Shown: piece by piece, positions 15,843 through 23,270 of the stretch
Layout: each line of letters opens with the position of its first letter
How positions within the stretch are numbered: the stretch's first letter is position 1
From: a virus
Strand: one strand, 5' to 3'
Virus record (IMG/VR): IMGVR_UViG_3300044986_000731
Span: 1-64,000 of that record
Length of the DNA: 64,000 nt
The notes under the pieces: model-generated
What the model saw: the letters and a program-made list of their open reading frames with translations, nothing else
Databases searched by the model: none
Told to the model about the DNA's origin: nothing
Position numbers and translations under genes: made by a program

Positions 15843-16324
15843 CGGGCCTGCTCTTCGACGTGTCCCCAGAGGACGACGCGCCGAAGAAGAAGTCGAAGAA
15901 GAAGAAGCCGGCCGAGGCCGTCGCAGTGGTTCGAGAAGCGAGGCCTGCGGACCTTCTGCCGAAGGCGATTGAGTTCGTCGCGACTGCCGTTGATGAGGCG
16001 AGGTGCCCTGCATGCGGGTGCTGCGGCGACATCGACGTCGCAGAGCGTGGCATGTGGCGGGTGATCTGCGGTTGGTCGTGCGGCCTCGCGTGGTGGCAGC
16101 CGGCCGTAGCAGGAGTCTTGGAGAGGATCGAGTCTCTGAAGATGGATGACCTACGGAAAGCAGACCCGGGCCACCATGTCGTGCGCAGTGGAAGATTCTG
16201 CAACAAGACTTTGCGAGAGTTGTGGGAGAGCGAGCACAGGTGGTACGTCGAGTGGGCAGCGACGAACGCGACGAGTGAGTTCGATCGAAACGCGGCACGA
16301 GATTTTTTGTCGCGTGTCGGTTGA
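15812..16324 (+). CDS. Cys-containing protein with an exonuclease X C-terminal-like GKTL motif (170 aa)
   Basis: Overlaps the protease gene by 31 bases in another frame. A lysine-rich stretch (residues 25-34) is followed by a small Cys region, A-R-C-P-A-C-G-C-C-G-D ... V-I-C-G-W-S-C, consistent with a zinc-binding fold. The last 60 residues read H-H-V-V-R-S-G-R-F ... K-T-L-R-E-L-W-E-S-E-H-R-W-Y-V-E-W-A, resembling the small C-terminal module of exodeoxyribonuclease X and DUF3820 proteins. The nuclease domain itself is absent. Possible DNA-binding accessory factor. Confidence 0.75.
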   Translation: MDQRDSVAKVAGLLFDVSPEDDAPKKKSKKKKPAEAVAVVREARPADLLPKAIEFVATAVDEARCPACGCCGDIDVAERGMWRVICGWSCGLAWWQPAVAGVLERIESLKMDDLRKADPGHHVVRSGRFCNKTLRELWESEHRWYVEWAATNATSEFDRNAARDFLSRVG

Positions 16325-16386
16325 CGATCGCTGTCTGGATACGCTACCCTGCCGCCTTCCAAGGATGGGACGCTCCGGCGGGCCAC

Positions 16387-16650
16387 ATGGACGGTGGCTC
16401 GCCGGAGTTGTTTTTCGCGAAGGGTGATCGCGTGATCGAAGGCGACCTTCAGCCGCAGTCGACGACCCAGCGAGTGGTGCCTGCGTTCTATGGCGGGCCG
16501 TGGGACGGACTCGTCGACGAGAAGCCGATTGACGTGAGCAACGTGCTCGGCACCGTCCGCGCGAGGCACGGAACCTATCAACTCAGCGGGTTTCGTCCGA
16601 CCAACAAGTACGACCGTGCGGTGTACGTGTGGGAGGCGAAGAATGGATAA
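16387..16650 (+). CDS. Small phage protein with YGGPWDG motif (87 aa)
   Basis: Contains P-A-F-Y-G-G-P-W-D-G-L-V and ends Y-V-W-E-A-K-N-G. A Y-x-G-G-P-x-D-G opening is common in short phage proteins of unknown function. The start is uncertain: TTG at 16321 overlaps the previous stop, ATG is at 16387, and GTG at 16432 has the best ribosome site (AGGG at 7 bases). I list the ATG. The stretch 16321-16350 also looks like a weak promoter (TTGACG-18-TACCCT). Confidence 0.65.
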   Translation: MDGGSPELFFAKGDRVIEGDLQPQSTTQRVVPAFYGGPWDGLVDEKPIDVSNVLGTVRARHGTYQLSGFRPTNKYDRAVYVWEAKNG

Positions 16651-16900
16651 CCCAATAGTCGAAGAACTCCGCGAAGCGAACCCCGACGCCCTACTCGCAG
16701 ATGGCCTCGAAGAAGCGCTGATCGGATACACGATCAACACGCATTTTCAGCATGTCGCCGTCTACTCGACTCGGAAGTGCGTCGAGATTCTCGTGGGTCG
16801 CGACGGCATGACGCACGAGGAAGCGGAGGAGTTTCTCGAATTCAACACGTACTGCGCGTACGTGGGGCCGCACGGGCCGCTCTATGTCTGGACACGCTAA
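16643..16900 (+). CDS. Conserved small phage protein (85 aa), paralogue of the gene at 23640
   Basis: Sequence runs E-A-N-P-D-A-L-L-A-D-G-L-E-E-A-L-I-G-Y, A-V-Y-S-T-R-K-C-V-E-I-L, M-T-H-E-E-A-E-E-F-L-E-F-N and ends Y-V-G-P-H-G-P-L-Y-V. I recall this ANPEALLxDGFxxALIGY ... AVYDxxxCxxIL ... EEAxEYxxFN family in a wide range of phages, function unknown. ATG overlaps the end of the previous gene. A diverged copy at 23640 keeps the same order of motifs. Confidence 0.85.
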   Translation: MDNPIVEELREANPDALLADGLEEALIGYTINTHFQHVAVYSTRKCVEILVGRDGMTHEEAEEFLEFNTYCAYVGPHGPLYVWTR

Positions 16901-16913
16901 TAGAGGGACGGAT

Positions 16914-17222
16914 ATGCACACGCCTGTGACGGTCGTGGATAGCAAGAAGCAGCGATGGTGGGATTGGCATCGGGCGAACCCGTCTGTCTACGAGTATTTC
17001 GAGCGGTTCACTTTCGAGGCGATTGAAAAGGGGCATCGAAAACTCAGCGCGTGGTTGATCGTCAATCGCATCCGATGGGAAACGACCGTCGTCACGAGCG
17101 GCGGCGACTTCAAGATCAGCAACGACTTCATTGCCTACTACGCCCGTCTGTTCATGCACCTCCATCCAGAACATCGTGGGTTCTTTCGGACGCGGCCAAT
17201 GAAAGGTGAGTCGCTGAAATGA
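16914..17222 (+). CDS. Conserved small phage protein next to the DNA methyltransferase (102 aa)
   Basis: ATG preceded by AGAGGGACGGAT. The pattern is W-W-D-W-H-R-A-N-P-S-V-Y-E-Y-F-E-R-F, G-H-R-K-L-S-A-W-L-I-V-N-R-I-R-W, D-F-K-I-S-N-D-F-I-A-Y-Y-A-R-L-F-M and P-E-H-R-G-F-F. I recall the same string of motifs in short proteins encoded beside phage DNA methyltransferases. It may work with the methyltransferase or bind DNA; that is inference. It overlaps the methyltransferase start (ATGA). Confidence 0.8.
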   Translation: MHTPVTVVDSKKQRWWDWHRANPSVYEYFERFTFEAIEKGHRKLSAWLIVNRIRWETTVVTSGGDFKISNDFIAYYARLFMHLHPEHRGFFRTRPMKGESLK

Positions 17223-17950
17223 GCCACACCATCCACACCGGCGACTGCCTCGAAGTCCTGTCGACGATCCCGGCAGCGAGCGTCGACCTCGTCGTAGCCG
17301 ATCCGCCGTACAACATCGGCATCGACTACGGCGAGGGGGCGAAGGCCGACCGTCGCGGCGACTACTGGCCGTGGTGTCGGCAGTGGATATGGCTCTGCGA
17401 TCGCGTGCTCAGGCCGCACGGGTCGCTCTGGATCATCAGCGGGCAGGAGCATGGCGCCGAGATCGACCTCTCGATCCAGTTGCAGGGACTCACGGTCCGC
17501 AACCGCATCACATGGCATGAGACGTTCGGCGTCTACTGCCACCGGAAATTCGGACGCACGAGCAGGCCGATCTACTACGCGGTGAAAGACCCGCATCACT
17601 TCACGTTCAACCGCGAGGCTGTGCTCGTGCCGTCCGCGAGACAGACGAAGTATCGAGATCGCCGTGCCGCTGCCGGCGGCAAAATCATGGGCGACGTCTG
17701 GGAGATACCTCGCGTGTGCGGCACGTTCGGCGAGCGAGTCGCCGGCGTACCGACGCAACTGCCGCTCTCGCTCGTCGAGCGGATCATTCGCGTGTCGAGC
17801 AACCCGGGCGACACCGTGCTCGATCCGTTCGCCGGCTCAGGCACGACGCTCGTTGCCGCTCAGAGCCTCGGCCGTGAGGCAATCGGCATCGAGAAGAGCG
17901 AGTCATACGCGGACATCGCGAGAGGTCGCCTGCTGGAGGCAGCGTCGTGA
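17219..17950 (+). CDS. DNA methyltransferase, beta class (N6-adenine or N4-cytosine), 243 aa
   Basis: Catalytic motif IV D-P-P-Y (28-31) comes before the SAM-binding motif I D-P-F-A-G-S-G-T-T (202-210), the order of beta-class amino-methyltransferases. P-L-S-L-V-E-R-I-I, just before motif I, is the usual motif X region. No target-recognition domain can be assigned and no restriction gene is adjacent, so it is an orphan methyltransferase that could protect phage DNA from host restriction. Start overlaps the previous stop. Confidence 0.93.
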   Translation: MSHTIHTGDCLEVLSTIPAASVDLVVADPPYNIGIDYGEGAKADRRGDYWPWCRQWIWLCDRVLRPHGSLWIISGQEHGAEIDLSIQLQGLTVRNRITWHETFGVYCHRKFGRTSRPIYYAVKDPHHFTFNREAVLVPSARQTKYRDRRAAAGGKIMGDVWEIPRVCGTFGERVAGVPTQLPLSLVERIIRVSSNPGDTVLDPFAGSGTTLVAAQSLGREAIGIEKSESYADIARGRLLEAAS

Positions 17951-18693
17951 ACCTCAAGACTCTCGCAGTGAAAACGAAGACCGCGTTTGAGGCTGCCGGC
18001 CTGCTCGCGGAAAAGGAGAACCCGTTCTCAACGAACAAGGTGACGCGGCACTCGATCAACTATCCGATCACCTCGACGTGCAAGCCCACAACCGTGTGCG
18101 GGAAGACGTGCTACTTCGGCGCAGGCCCGTCTACGTGGCCCGCGTCGCTCCAGAAGCAGGCCCGTCTGTACAACTCGACGGTCGACGACCCGGCGGGCAC
18201 TGCCGAGAGGATCGTGGAGTGGACCCGCAGGCTGCGGCTCTCGTTTGTTCGGTGGAACGGCGGAGGAGACCTCTTCGCCGAGAGCGTCGAGTGCATCAAC
18301 GCCGCAGCCGCCGCGATGCCGGACGTCCCGCAGTGGGTGGTGACGCGGCTGGCCGACCATGCGGTCAAGATTGAGCCTCGCGCGAACGTGTACGTGCACT
18401 TCTCGCTCGACCGATCATCGTGGGATCGAGTCGAGGGAATGTATGGATACGCAGGCCAGTGGTTCTGGTCGTATCAGTGCGATGCCGGAGAGCAGCCGCC
18501 GAAGAGTCTCGCGCCGGTTGTCTTCTATGACCACTACTCCCCCGATGCGGCGACGCCGCTGAACGAGGACGACTGTCCGCTGAATTGTGCGGACACGATC
18601 ACCGACGTGTGTGAGTCGTGCCGACGGTGTTTCGACGGCCGTGCGGTCGCGAGGGCGAAAGAACTGTCGATCGTGCTGAGGAGCAAGACATGA
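17947..18693 (+). CDS. Gp88-like Cys-rich protein (248 aa)
   Basis: GTG start overlapping the methyltransferase stop. Residues 30-60 read T-S-T-C-K-P-T-T-V-C-G-K-T-C-Y-F, with three cysteines spaced C-x5-C-x3-C; later come F-V-R-W-N-G-G-G-D-L-F, W-V-V-T-R-L-A-D-H-A, and C-terminal Cys clusters (C-P-L-N-C-A-D ... C-E-S-C-R-R-C-F). The C-x5-C-x3-C-Y plus R-W-x-x-x-G-D layout recalls mycobacteriophage Gp88-like proteins found in many phages. A metal or iron-sulfur centre is likely from the Cys pattern; the reaction is unknown. Confidence 0.75.
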   Translation: MNLKTLAVKTKTAFEAAGLLAEKENPFSTNKVTRHSINYPITSTCKPTTVCGKTCYFGAGPSTWPASLQKQARLYNSTVDDPAGTAERIVEWTRRLRLSFVRWNGGGDLFAESVECINAAAAAMPDVPQWVVTRLADHAVKIEPRANVYVHFSLDRSSWDRVEGMYGYAGQWFWSYQCDAGEQPPKSLAPVVFYDHYSPDAATPLNEDDCPLNCADTITDVCESCRRCFDGRAVARAKELSIVLRSKT

Positions 18694-19016
18694 AACGAGT
18701 GATCTTCCTGAGTGTGGTCTGCCTCGGTTGCGCGAAGCCGCCGCAGGAGGCCCCGAGGCTCGCGCCTTCGCCTACTCCCGCCGGCATCGTCGTCGAGGCT
18801 GATGCCGGGTACGAGGCCGGGTGGCAACGCGGGTACGAGGCGTATATCGAGCAGGTCGGCCTCCCGGGAACGCCGCATCCGACCGCCACGTACACGTCGC
18901 AACCGGCCGCGATGAACGCCGAGCAGTCGAAGGCCGCAGAAGCCGGCTACGTCGACGGCTACCACCGTGCATCCGAGTCGCTGGTCTGTCCATATGCAGG
19001 AGCAAAGCACCGATGA
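18690..19016 (+). CDS. Small lipoprotein (108 aa)
   Basis: The first 15 residues are M-K-R-V-I-F-L-S-V-V-C-L-G-C-A: a short hydrophobic signal with a lipobox ending in Cys14 (L-G-C). The mature part is hydrophilic with repeated G-Y-E-A-G-W and G-Y-V-D-G-Y motifs. Probably anchored in the cell envelope. Start overlaps the previous stop. Could be a superinfection-exclusion or spanin-like protein, but nothing in the sequence tells which. Confidence 0.75.
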   Translation: MKRVIFLSVVCLGCAKPPQEAPRLAPSPTPAGIVVEADAGYEAGWQRGYEAYIEQVGLPGTPHPTATYTSQPAAMNAEQSKAAEAGYVDGYHRASESLVCPYAGAKHR

Positions 19017-19327
19017 GCAAGAATTTTGACGAACTGACCACGCTGGTCGAGCAGTGGGCGAGCGATCGCGGGATCATCGCCTTCTCGTCCCCGTCCGCTC
19101 AACTGCTCAAGACCATGAGCGAGTTGGGAGAACTGGCCGACGCCACGATCAAACTCGACTCTCACGAGATCGTCGACGGAATTGGCGACGTGCTCGTGAC
19201 CCTGATCATCTACGCGAGGATGCAGGGCTTCACGCTCACGGAGTGCCTCGACGCGGCCTACGCCGAGATCAAGGACCGCCGGGGGCAACTCTCGGCGTCT
19301 GGCGTGTTCGTGAAGGAGCAGAGTTGA
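19013..19327 (+). CDS. MazG-like nucleotide pyrophosphohydrolase (104 aa)
   Basis: The all-alpha NTP-PPase core is visible: M-S-E-L-G-E-L-A-D-A (ExxE at about residues 37-40), a lysine after six residues, and I-V-D-G-I-G-D-V-L-V-T-L (metal-binding ExxD-like D55 and D59). Length matches single-domain phage MazG proteins. It would hydrolyse NTPs or dNTPs, or lower (p)ppGpp signalling during infection, as proposed for other phage MazGs. Site AGGAGCAAAGCACCG. Confidence 0.85.
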   Translation: MSKNFDELTTLVEQWASDRGIIAFSSPSAQLLKTMSELGELADATIKLDSHEIVDGIGDVLVTLIIYARMQGFTLTECLDAAYAEIKDRRGQLSASGVFVKEQS

Positions 19328-19530
19328 CCGAGGACATTGAGACGCTTCGCGATCAACTGAACGAGTCGGTGGCCGAGTGCCACAGGCTCAAGGTGCTGTG
19401 CGTGTCCTCTCAGTGGCTGACAGACGAGGAGGTCGCCGTGCTCGTTGAGATCAGGGACCGTCACGGCCTGCCCCCACGGCTCGCGGCCACGATCAACTCC
19501 ATCCTGACGCGACTGGGGAGTAACGGATGA
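19324..19530 (+). CDS. Short coiled-coil protein (68 aa), TTG start
   Basis: TTG start overlaps the MazG stop (TTGA) and is preceded by AAGGAGCAGAG. N-terminal half is a heptad helix (D-I-E-T-L-R-D-Q-L-N-E-S-V-A-E-C), C-terminal half has D-E-E-V-A-V-L-V-E-I-R-D and ends with I-N-S-I-L-T-R-L. Unknown function. Confidence 0.65.
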   Translation: MTEDIETLRDQLNESVAECHRLKVLCVSSQWLTDEEVAVLVEIRDRHGLPPRLAATINSILTRLGSNG

Positions 19531-19601
19531 AGTTCGCGTTATTCGAGTGCGTCGCGTTGTACGTGGCGCTGTGCGCGTTGCTGGTGCCGTGGTTTCTGTA
19601 A
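19527..19601 (+). CDS. Tiny membrane protein (24 aa)
   Basis: ATG overlaps the preceding stop (ATGA) with site TGGGGAGTAACGG. The 24 residues are almost one continuous hydrophobic helix (F-A-L-F-E-C-V-A-L-Y-V-A-L-C-A-L-L-V-P-W). Translational coupling and the membrane character support it as a real small protein, although its size makes this hard to prove. Confidence 0.55.
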   Translation: MKFALFECVALYVALCALLVPWFL

Positions 19602-19608
19602 GAAAATC

Positions 19609-20145
19609 ATGCACTTTTTTACTTCCGATTTGCACCTCGGCCACGGGAACATCATCCGCCATTGTTCTCGCGATTTCGGCACCGTGGCCGCGATGGATGC
19701 GGGAATCATCGCCGCGATCAACGCCATTGTGACGCACAGAGACATCCTATGGGTGCTCGGAGACTTCGCGTTTCGAGGCCGAGACCCGTGCCACTACAGG
19801 CAGCAAATCAACTGCCCGGACGTGCGGCTGATCCTCGGGAACCACGACCGGCGTGTCCGATCCATGAAGGCGGGATTTCGGCAGGTCAGCGATGTGGCTG
19901 AGATCAGCGTCGGCAGGCAGAGAATCTGGATGAGCCACTACGCCCACCGCTCGTGGCCTGCGTCACACCGAGGCTCGTGGCATCTCTACGGTCACTCGCA
20001 TGGATCGCTCGACGCCGAGGACCGCGAGAAGCAGACCAACTCGCTCGACGTTGGCGTGGACAACTTCTACCAGTGCGGACCGCCGCAGTGGTCTCCGTGG
20101 TCTCTGGACGACGTCTCGCGAGTCCTGCCGAGGGCTTCGCGATGA
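19609..20145 (+). CDS. Calcineurin-like metallophosphoesterase (178 aa)
   Basis: Five metal-binding blocks in order: S-D7-L-H9-L-G-H, G51-D52-F, G77-N78-H79-D80, S-H110-Y-A-H, and G128-H129-S-H131-G. The opening D-L-H-L-G-H-x-N-I-I is typical of the YfcE-like phage branch. Substrate cannot be told; cyclic nucleotides or phosphoprotein are possible. Length is normal for the family. Seven bases separate it from the tiny membrane gene. Confidence 0.92.
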   Translation: MHFFTSDLHLGHGNIIRHCSRDFGTVAAMDAGIIAAINAIVTHRDILWVLGDFAFRGRDPCHYRQQINCPDVRLILGNHDRRVRSMKAGFRQVSDVAEISVGRQRIWMSHYAHRSWPASHRGSWHLYGHSHGSLDAEDREKQTNSLDVGVDNFYQCGPPQWSPWSLDDVSRVLPRASR

Positions 20146-20372
20146 CATGCCCGATCTGCGACCAGAAGACGATCAACTGCGACTGCACGGATGCAGATCG
20201 TCGCAATGCGGAACTCGAAGAACTCGTCGAGGTGCTGAGGGCAGAGGTCGAGCGGCTCAAACTCACGTACTCAGAGCGAGAAGCGATTGCTGCGGCGATT
20301 GACGCCGAGCATCGGCGAGGTGCGTGGCGGTGGGCCGATTCGCTGCGTGGGCTGCTGGAGAGGACTCGATGA
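20142..20372 (+). CDS. Small zinc/coiled-coil protein ending in SLRGLLERT (76 aa)
   Basis: N-terminal C-P-I-C ... C-D-C gives a possible metal site, then a coiled-coil stretch (L-E-E-L-V-E-V-L-R-A-E-V-E-R-L-K). The end, R-E-A-I-A-A-A-I-D ... L-R-G-L-L-E-R-T, is shared with the protein at 22021 (T-L-R-G-L-L-E-R-T). I associate this short ending with planctomycete genomes. Start overlaps the phosphoesterase stop. Confidence 0.7.
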   Translation: MTCPICDQKTINCDCTDADRRNAELEELVEVLRAEVERLKLTYSEREAIAAAIDAEHRRGAWRWADSLRGLLERTR

Positions 20373-20884
20373 GCACGCTCGCCGTCTACACGGATCGTGG
20401 ACGCCAGTACTCCGACGAGGCGGACGCCGCGATGGAGGCCTACTGTGAGTTGCAGATGCTCAAGCCCGGAGACTCGATATGGGACGGATTCTCGTATGCC
20501 AAGACCGTCGAGCCGTGCCCGTTCGATTTCGTCATAATCAAGCACGGTCGCATTGCGGCGATCGTCGAGGTCAAGGCCCGCAACATGACGTCAGCGCAGT
20601 TGTTCAAGGAGTACGGCGGAGAGTGGCTCCTGTCGCTGCGGAAATACGCTGATCTCAGGACTGCATCCGAGATGCTCCGCGTTCCTGCCTACGGGCTGCT
20701 GTATCTCCTCGGGGACGGCACCCTGCTCCGCCAGCGGCTGTGCGGCCCGGATCAAGACTCGTGCCGCATGCGGGTCGAGACCTCGCCCACACAGGCGACG
20801 TGCAATGGCGGGACGAAGAGCATTGCCAATTGCTACATCTGCATGCAGACCGCGAAAGCGATCGAGATTCCGAGGGTGAAGTGA
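20369..20884 (+). CDS. PD-(D/E)XK-type nuclease-like protein with Cys-rich C-terminus (171 aa)
   Basis: Core F-D53-F-V-I-I-K-H-G-R-I-A-A-I-V-E67-V-K69-A fits D-x(n)-E-x-K of the PD-(D/E)XK superfamily, followed by the helix Y-A-D-L-R-T-A-S-E-M and a beta strand Y-G-L-L-Y-L-L. The C-terminus contains four cysteines (C-N-G-G ... C-Y-I-C-M) that may bind metal. Similar small enzymes serve as Holliday-junction or replication-fork nucleases, but specificity is unknown. Start overlaps the previous stop. Confidence 0.75.
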   Translation: MSTLAVYTDRGRQYSDEADAAMEAYCELQMLKPGDSIWDGFSYAKTVEPCPFDFVIIKHGRIAAIVEVKARNMTSAQLFKEYGGEWLLSLRKYADLRTASEMLRVPAYGLLYLLGDGTLLRQRLCGPDQDSCRMRVETSPTQATCNGGTKSIANCYICMQTAKAIEIPRVK

Positions 20885-21135
20885 TGCCAATTTCGCTGAC
20901 GATCGCCGCCCTCTGGTTGCTCGTGTTTGTAACGCTGCTCGCGGTGGTGTGGAGCAGGCCGATGCCTGTCGCTACCGAACCGCCAGACGACGCGGTCGCG
21001 ATAGGCGACGGCTACATGCGAGTGTGGGCCACTCCACGTCGCGTGCACGTTCGGTTTCGCAACACCGGAGTGACGGTTCTCTTCGACCGGAGAGCGTCAA
21101 AAGAGTTCGGAGAGTGGCTTGCTTCGTTGGAGTAG
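20884..21135 (+). CDS. Single-pass membrane protein (83 aa)
   Basis: Residues 4-23 form one strong transmembrane helix (S-L-T-I-A-A-L-W-L-L-V-F-V-T-L-L-A-V-V-W). The remaining 60 residues form a short beta-rich domain (Y-M-R-V-W-A-T-P-R-R-V-H-V-R-F). The A of its ATG is the last base of the previous stop codon. Function unknown. Confidence 0.7.
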   Translation: MPISLTIAALWLLVFVTLLAVVWSRPMPVATEPPDDAVAIGDGYMRVWATPRRVHVRFRNTGVTVLFDRRASKEFGEWLASLE

Positions 21136-21175
21136 CCAGCGAACGCCCGCGATCCCCAGCGGCGAGGAAAGGACG

Positions 21176-21670
21176 ATGACTGAACAGAAAGACAATGCCG
21201 GGCCGTCTGGTGCATCCGCTGGTTATGCCGCGCTGCTTCGCGACCCGCGATGGCAGCGGCGGCGGCTTCACATACTTCAGCGAGACGATTTCTGCTGCAC
21301 GGCCTGCGGCAACGGAGAATCGACGCTACATGTTCACCACAAGAGATACAGCGGAAAGCCTTGGGAGGCTGCGGACGACGATCTCCAAACACTGTGCGAA
21401 CAGTGCCACGCTGCGATTGGTCCGCACCCAAAGGGTGGCGTTTTCTACGAGTGGTGGATACTGGACGACGACAACAAAATGCTTTCAATCGCCTATGAGC
21501 ATTGCCCGCTATGCGGCGACGCCAAGGATGCCAGCCACAGCGGGATCGTGGCGTTTTCGTGCGGCCACAGTTTCTACTTGTCAGAACTACACGGCACTGG
21601 GATTGAGACGCAGTGGCAGGGAACTCACCGGGACGCCGAGTGCGGACCACCTGCTTTTGTCATGGCATAA
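21176..21670 (+). CDS. HNH endonuclease (164 aa), first of three genes with a shared leader
   Basis: HNH fold: C41-x2-C44, L-H52-V-H54-H55, then L-Q-T-L-C74-E-Q-C77-H78. The C-terminal 80 residues carry a second Cys pair (C-P-L-C-G-D). ATG preceded by CGAGGAAAGGACG. Residues 8-16 (A-G-P-S-G-A-S-A-G) form a disordered leader also found at the start of the next two genes, and the 40 non-coding bases in front can be aligned with those before them. The enzyme would cut dsDNA; a homing or packaging role cannot be distinguished. Confidence 0.88.
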   Translation: MTEQKDNAGPSGASAGYAALLRDPRWQRRRLHILQRDDFCCTACGNGESTLHVHHKRYSGKPWEAADDDLQTLCEQCHAAIGPHPKGGVFYEWWILDDDNKMLSIAYEHCPLCGDAKDASHSGIVAFSCGHSFYLSELHGTGIETQWQGTHRDAECGPPAFVMA

Positions 21671-21710
21671 CACGCGAGATCAACAGCCGCGAACGAAGGA
21701 GGCGGCAACC

Positions 21711-21983
21711 ATGAGCGACGAGAATGAGCGGTCTGTTGCATCGGCTGGTTCTGCGATCACCGCACGCGAACTGTTTGAGTCGCTCACCCATCGGCAGCGA
21801 GTGCTGTTGCTGGAATCGATAGGAAGCGTGCCGCGATGGGTGGTGTGCGGAAACGCGATCCAGAGGACGGCGGCGGCTCCCGTGGTGTTCGTCAGGGCGT
21901 ACCGATCGCATAGGCGTGGAGGGATGACGGTGCGACAGGCGGCGTACTGGGCATGGAGATGGGCGCAGGCGTTTTGCCTGTGA
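21711..21983 (+). CDS. Small protein with S-A-S-A-G leader (90 aa)
   Basis: ATG with strong site AAGGAGG. The leader R-S-V-A-S-A-G-S is followed by a helical domain, L-F-E-S-L-T-H-R-Q-R-V-L-L-L-E-S, and a basic Trp-rich end (A-A-Y-W-A-W-R-W-A-Q-A-F). No motif recognised. It stands alone with untranslated sequence on both sides, unlike the tightly packed genes around it. Confidence 0.7.
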   Translation: MSDENERSVASAGSAITARELFESLTHRQRVLLLESIGSVPRWVVCGNAIQRTAAAPVVFVRAYRSHRRGGMTVRQAAYWAWRWAQAFCL

Positions 21984-22020
21984 GGATTCGCAGAACGCGC
22001 AGGATCAGGACAGGCGAACG

Positions 22021-22341
22021 ATGAACACTGACGAACCAAAAAACGCGGCCGAGCCGTCTCCTGCATCGGCTGGTTCTGTGGCTGGCAAGCCTGTGGCGGC
22101 GTGGGCGGTGGTCTGCGGAGATTGCGTCGATTCGACGTTCACCGACCGAGACGAGGCAATTGAGTGGGCATGTGGGCTTATCCCACCGGCGCATATCGTC
22201 CCGCTCTATCGCAGGCATGACGCGATGAGCCTGACAGCCGATGAGCGGGTTTCGCTTCAGTGGGTCGTCGGAGACGCACTGTCCGTTGACGGGATTTCGA
22301 TTCAAGCAACGCTGCGGGGCTTGCTGGAGCGGACGAAGTGA
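22021..22341 (+). CDS. SAG-leader protein ending in TLRGLLERT (106 aa)
   Basis: Leader A-A-E-P-S-P-A-S-A-G-S-V-A, then A-A-W-A-V-V-C-G-D, V-P-L-Y-R-R and, after L-T-A-D-E-R-V-S-L, the ending T-L-R-G-L-L-E-R-T. I recall many planctomycete proteins with exactly this architecture (PASAGS leader, KPVAWAV, VVPLYR, LTxxER, LRGLLERT), all uncharacterised. This is the best hint to the host in the window. Site GGACAGGCGAACG. Confidence 0.75.
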   Translation: MNTDEPKNAAEPSPASAGSVAGKPVAAWAVVCGDCVDSTFTDRDEAIEWACGLIPPAHIVPLYRRHDAMSLTADERVSLQWVVGDALSVDGISIQATLRGLLERTK

Positions 22342-22389
22342 CGCAGAACCAGTGTTTATCGAGAACCGCCTAGTTGCGTTATCGCTGCA

Positions 22390-22602
22390 ATGCCCGCCAT
22401 CACCATAAAATTCATACTCCCCGACGAGCAGGCCGAGTTTGACGCCGCGCGCACGGGGGTGGAGTCTCGCCGAGTCCTGTGGCAGATCGATCAGCACTGC
22501 CGGTCGATCTGCAAGCACGGTGAGCCAACCGCAGAAGAGAGGCGGCTGGCCGAAGAGATACGGGAAATGATCCGCGACTCGTGCGAGAATCTACTGGACT
22601 AA
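22390..22602 (+). CDS. Small conserved phage protein (70 aa)
   Basis: Begins I-T-I-K-F-I-L-P-D-E-Q-A-E-F-D-A-A and continues with a helical, charged region. Short proteins opening with F-x-L-P-E-E-x-x-E-F-x-x-A are common in phages near small nucleases; function unknown. The previous 48 bases are non-coding. Its TAA overlaps the next ATG by one base. Confidence 0.75.
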   Translation: MPAITIKFILPDEQAEFDAARTGVESRRVLWQIDQHCRSICKHGEPTAEERRLAEEIREMIRDSCENLLD

Positions 22603-22835
22603 TGAGCGTATCGATCATCAGGCCGGGAACGAAGGTCACCATCGGCGGTCGCGAGTTTCCGATCTCAGCGACCGTCGTCGCGGTGTGCATGCGAGGCGAG
22701 GAATGTTCCCCTACTTACCAAGTCGCATACTGGGCAGGTGAGTTGCGGATGAAGGCATGGCTATCACCGTCTGAACTCACCACTCGCTCGCAAAAGTGTG
22801 CTAGGATTGGCTTTCTCGCGGAGGGGACGCCGTGA
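22602..22835 (+). CDS. Small protein of unknown function (77 aa)
   Basis: ATG overlaps the preceding TAA. Begins with a beta-rich segment, I-R-P-G-T-K-V-T-I-G-G-R-E-F-P, followed by Y-Q-V-A-Y-W-A-G, resembling a short SH3-like or KOW-like barrel. No enzyme motif. Ends ten bases before the next start. Confidence 0.7.
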   Translation: MSVSIIRPGTKVTIGGREFPISATVVAVCMRGEECSPTYQVAYWAGELRMKAWLSPSELTTRSQKCARIGFLAEGTP

Positions 22836-22844
22836 GAATGCGAG

Positions 22845-23270
22845 ATGCAATTATCGTCGTCGGTGATCGGCGAGATCGGCCGGCTCCTCGTATCGGCCGA
22901 ACTGCTGCGCCGCGGATACTCAGTCTCCCGTCCGGAGGCTGATGTCGGCCACGACATCGTCTCGATCTCTCCGAGCGGCGCCGCGTGGCGACTGCAAATC
23001 AAGGCACGTAGCGGCTATCCGCAGTTCGTCGTGCGGAGAGGCTCCCGGCGTAATCAGGCATACAGCCGCGAGGACGCTGACGGATTCGTATTCGCCGAGT
23101 TGACCAGTCATCGCTTCTGGATCATCCCGATCGACTGCGTCGGGGAGTCTCGCAGCGTTTCGATGAAGCGAAACTCGCCGTGGCTCTCGGCGTGGGGAAT
23201 CCTCGACAGCAGTCCGTGCCCGATCGCAGCCGCGATATCGCAACTCGGGAGGCTCGGAAATGCCACTTGA
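22845..23270 (+). CDS. PD-(D/E)XK endonuclease-like protein (141 aa)
   Basis: Motif order E10 in V-I-G-E-I-G-R-L-L, D37 in A-D-V-G-H-D-I-V, and Q51-I-K53 matches the PD-(D/E)XK family with E-x-G in the first helix (the PF11645-like group, which includes I-Ssp6803I-type nucleases). The region F-W-I-I-P-I-D-C is the usual downstream strand. The start at 22845 is preceded by GAGGGG at some distance; a GTG at 22832 is the alternative. Confidence 0.8.
   Translation: MQLSSSVIGEIGRLLVSAELLRRGYSVSRPEADVGHDIVSISPSGAAWRLQIKARSGYPQFVVRRGSRRNQAYSREDADGFVFAELTSHRFWIIPIDCVGESRSVSMKRNSPWLSAWGILDSSPCPIAAAISQLGRLGNAT

Noticed and set aside
16321-16350. Promoter TTGACG-18-TACCCT
   Set aside because: -10 element is poor and the region overlaps possible start codons; mentioned only under the gene at 16387.
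22342-22389. Integron attC site with core near GCCTAGTTGCGTTAT
   Set aside because: The core does not satisfy GTTRRRY and I could not find a matching inverse core; kept only as a weak idea in the cassette finding.
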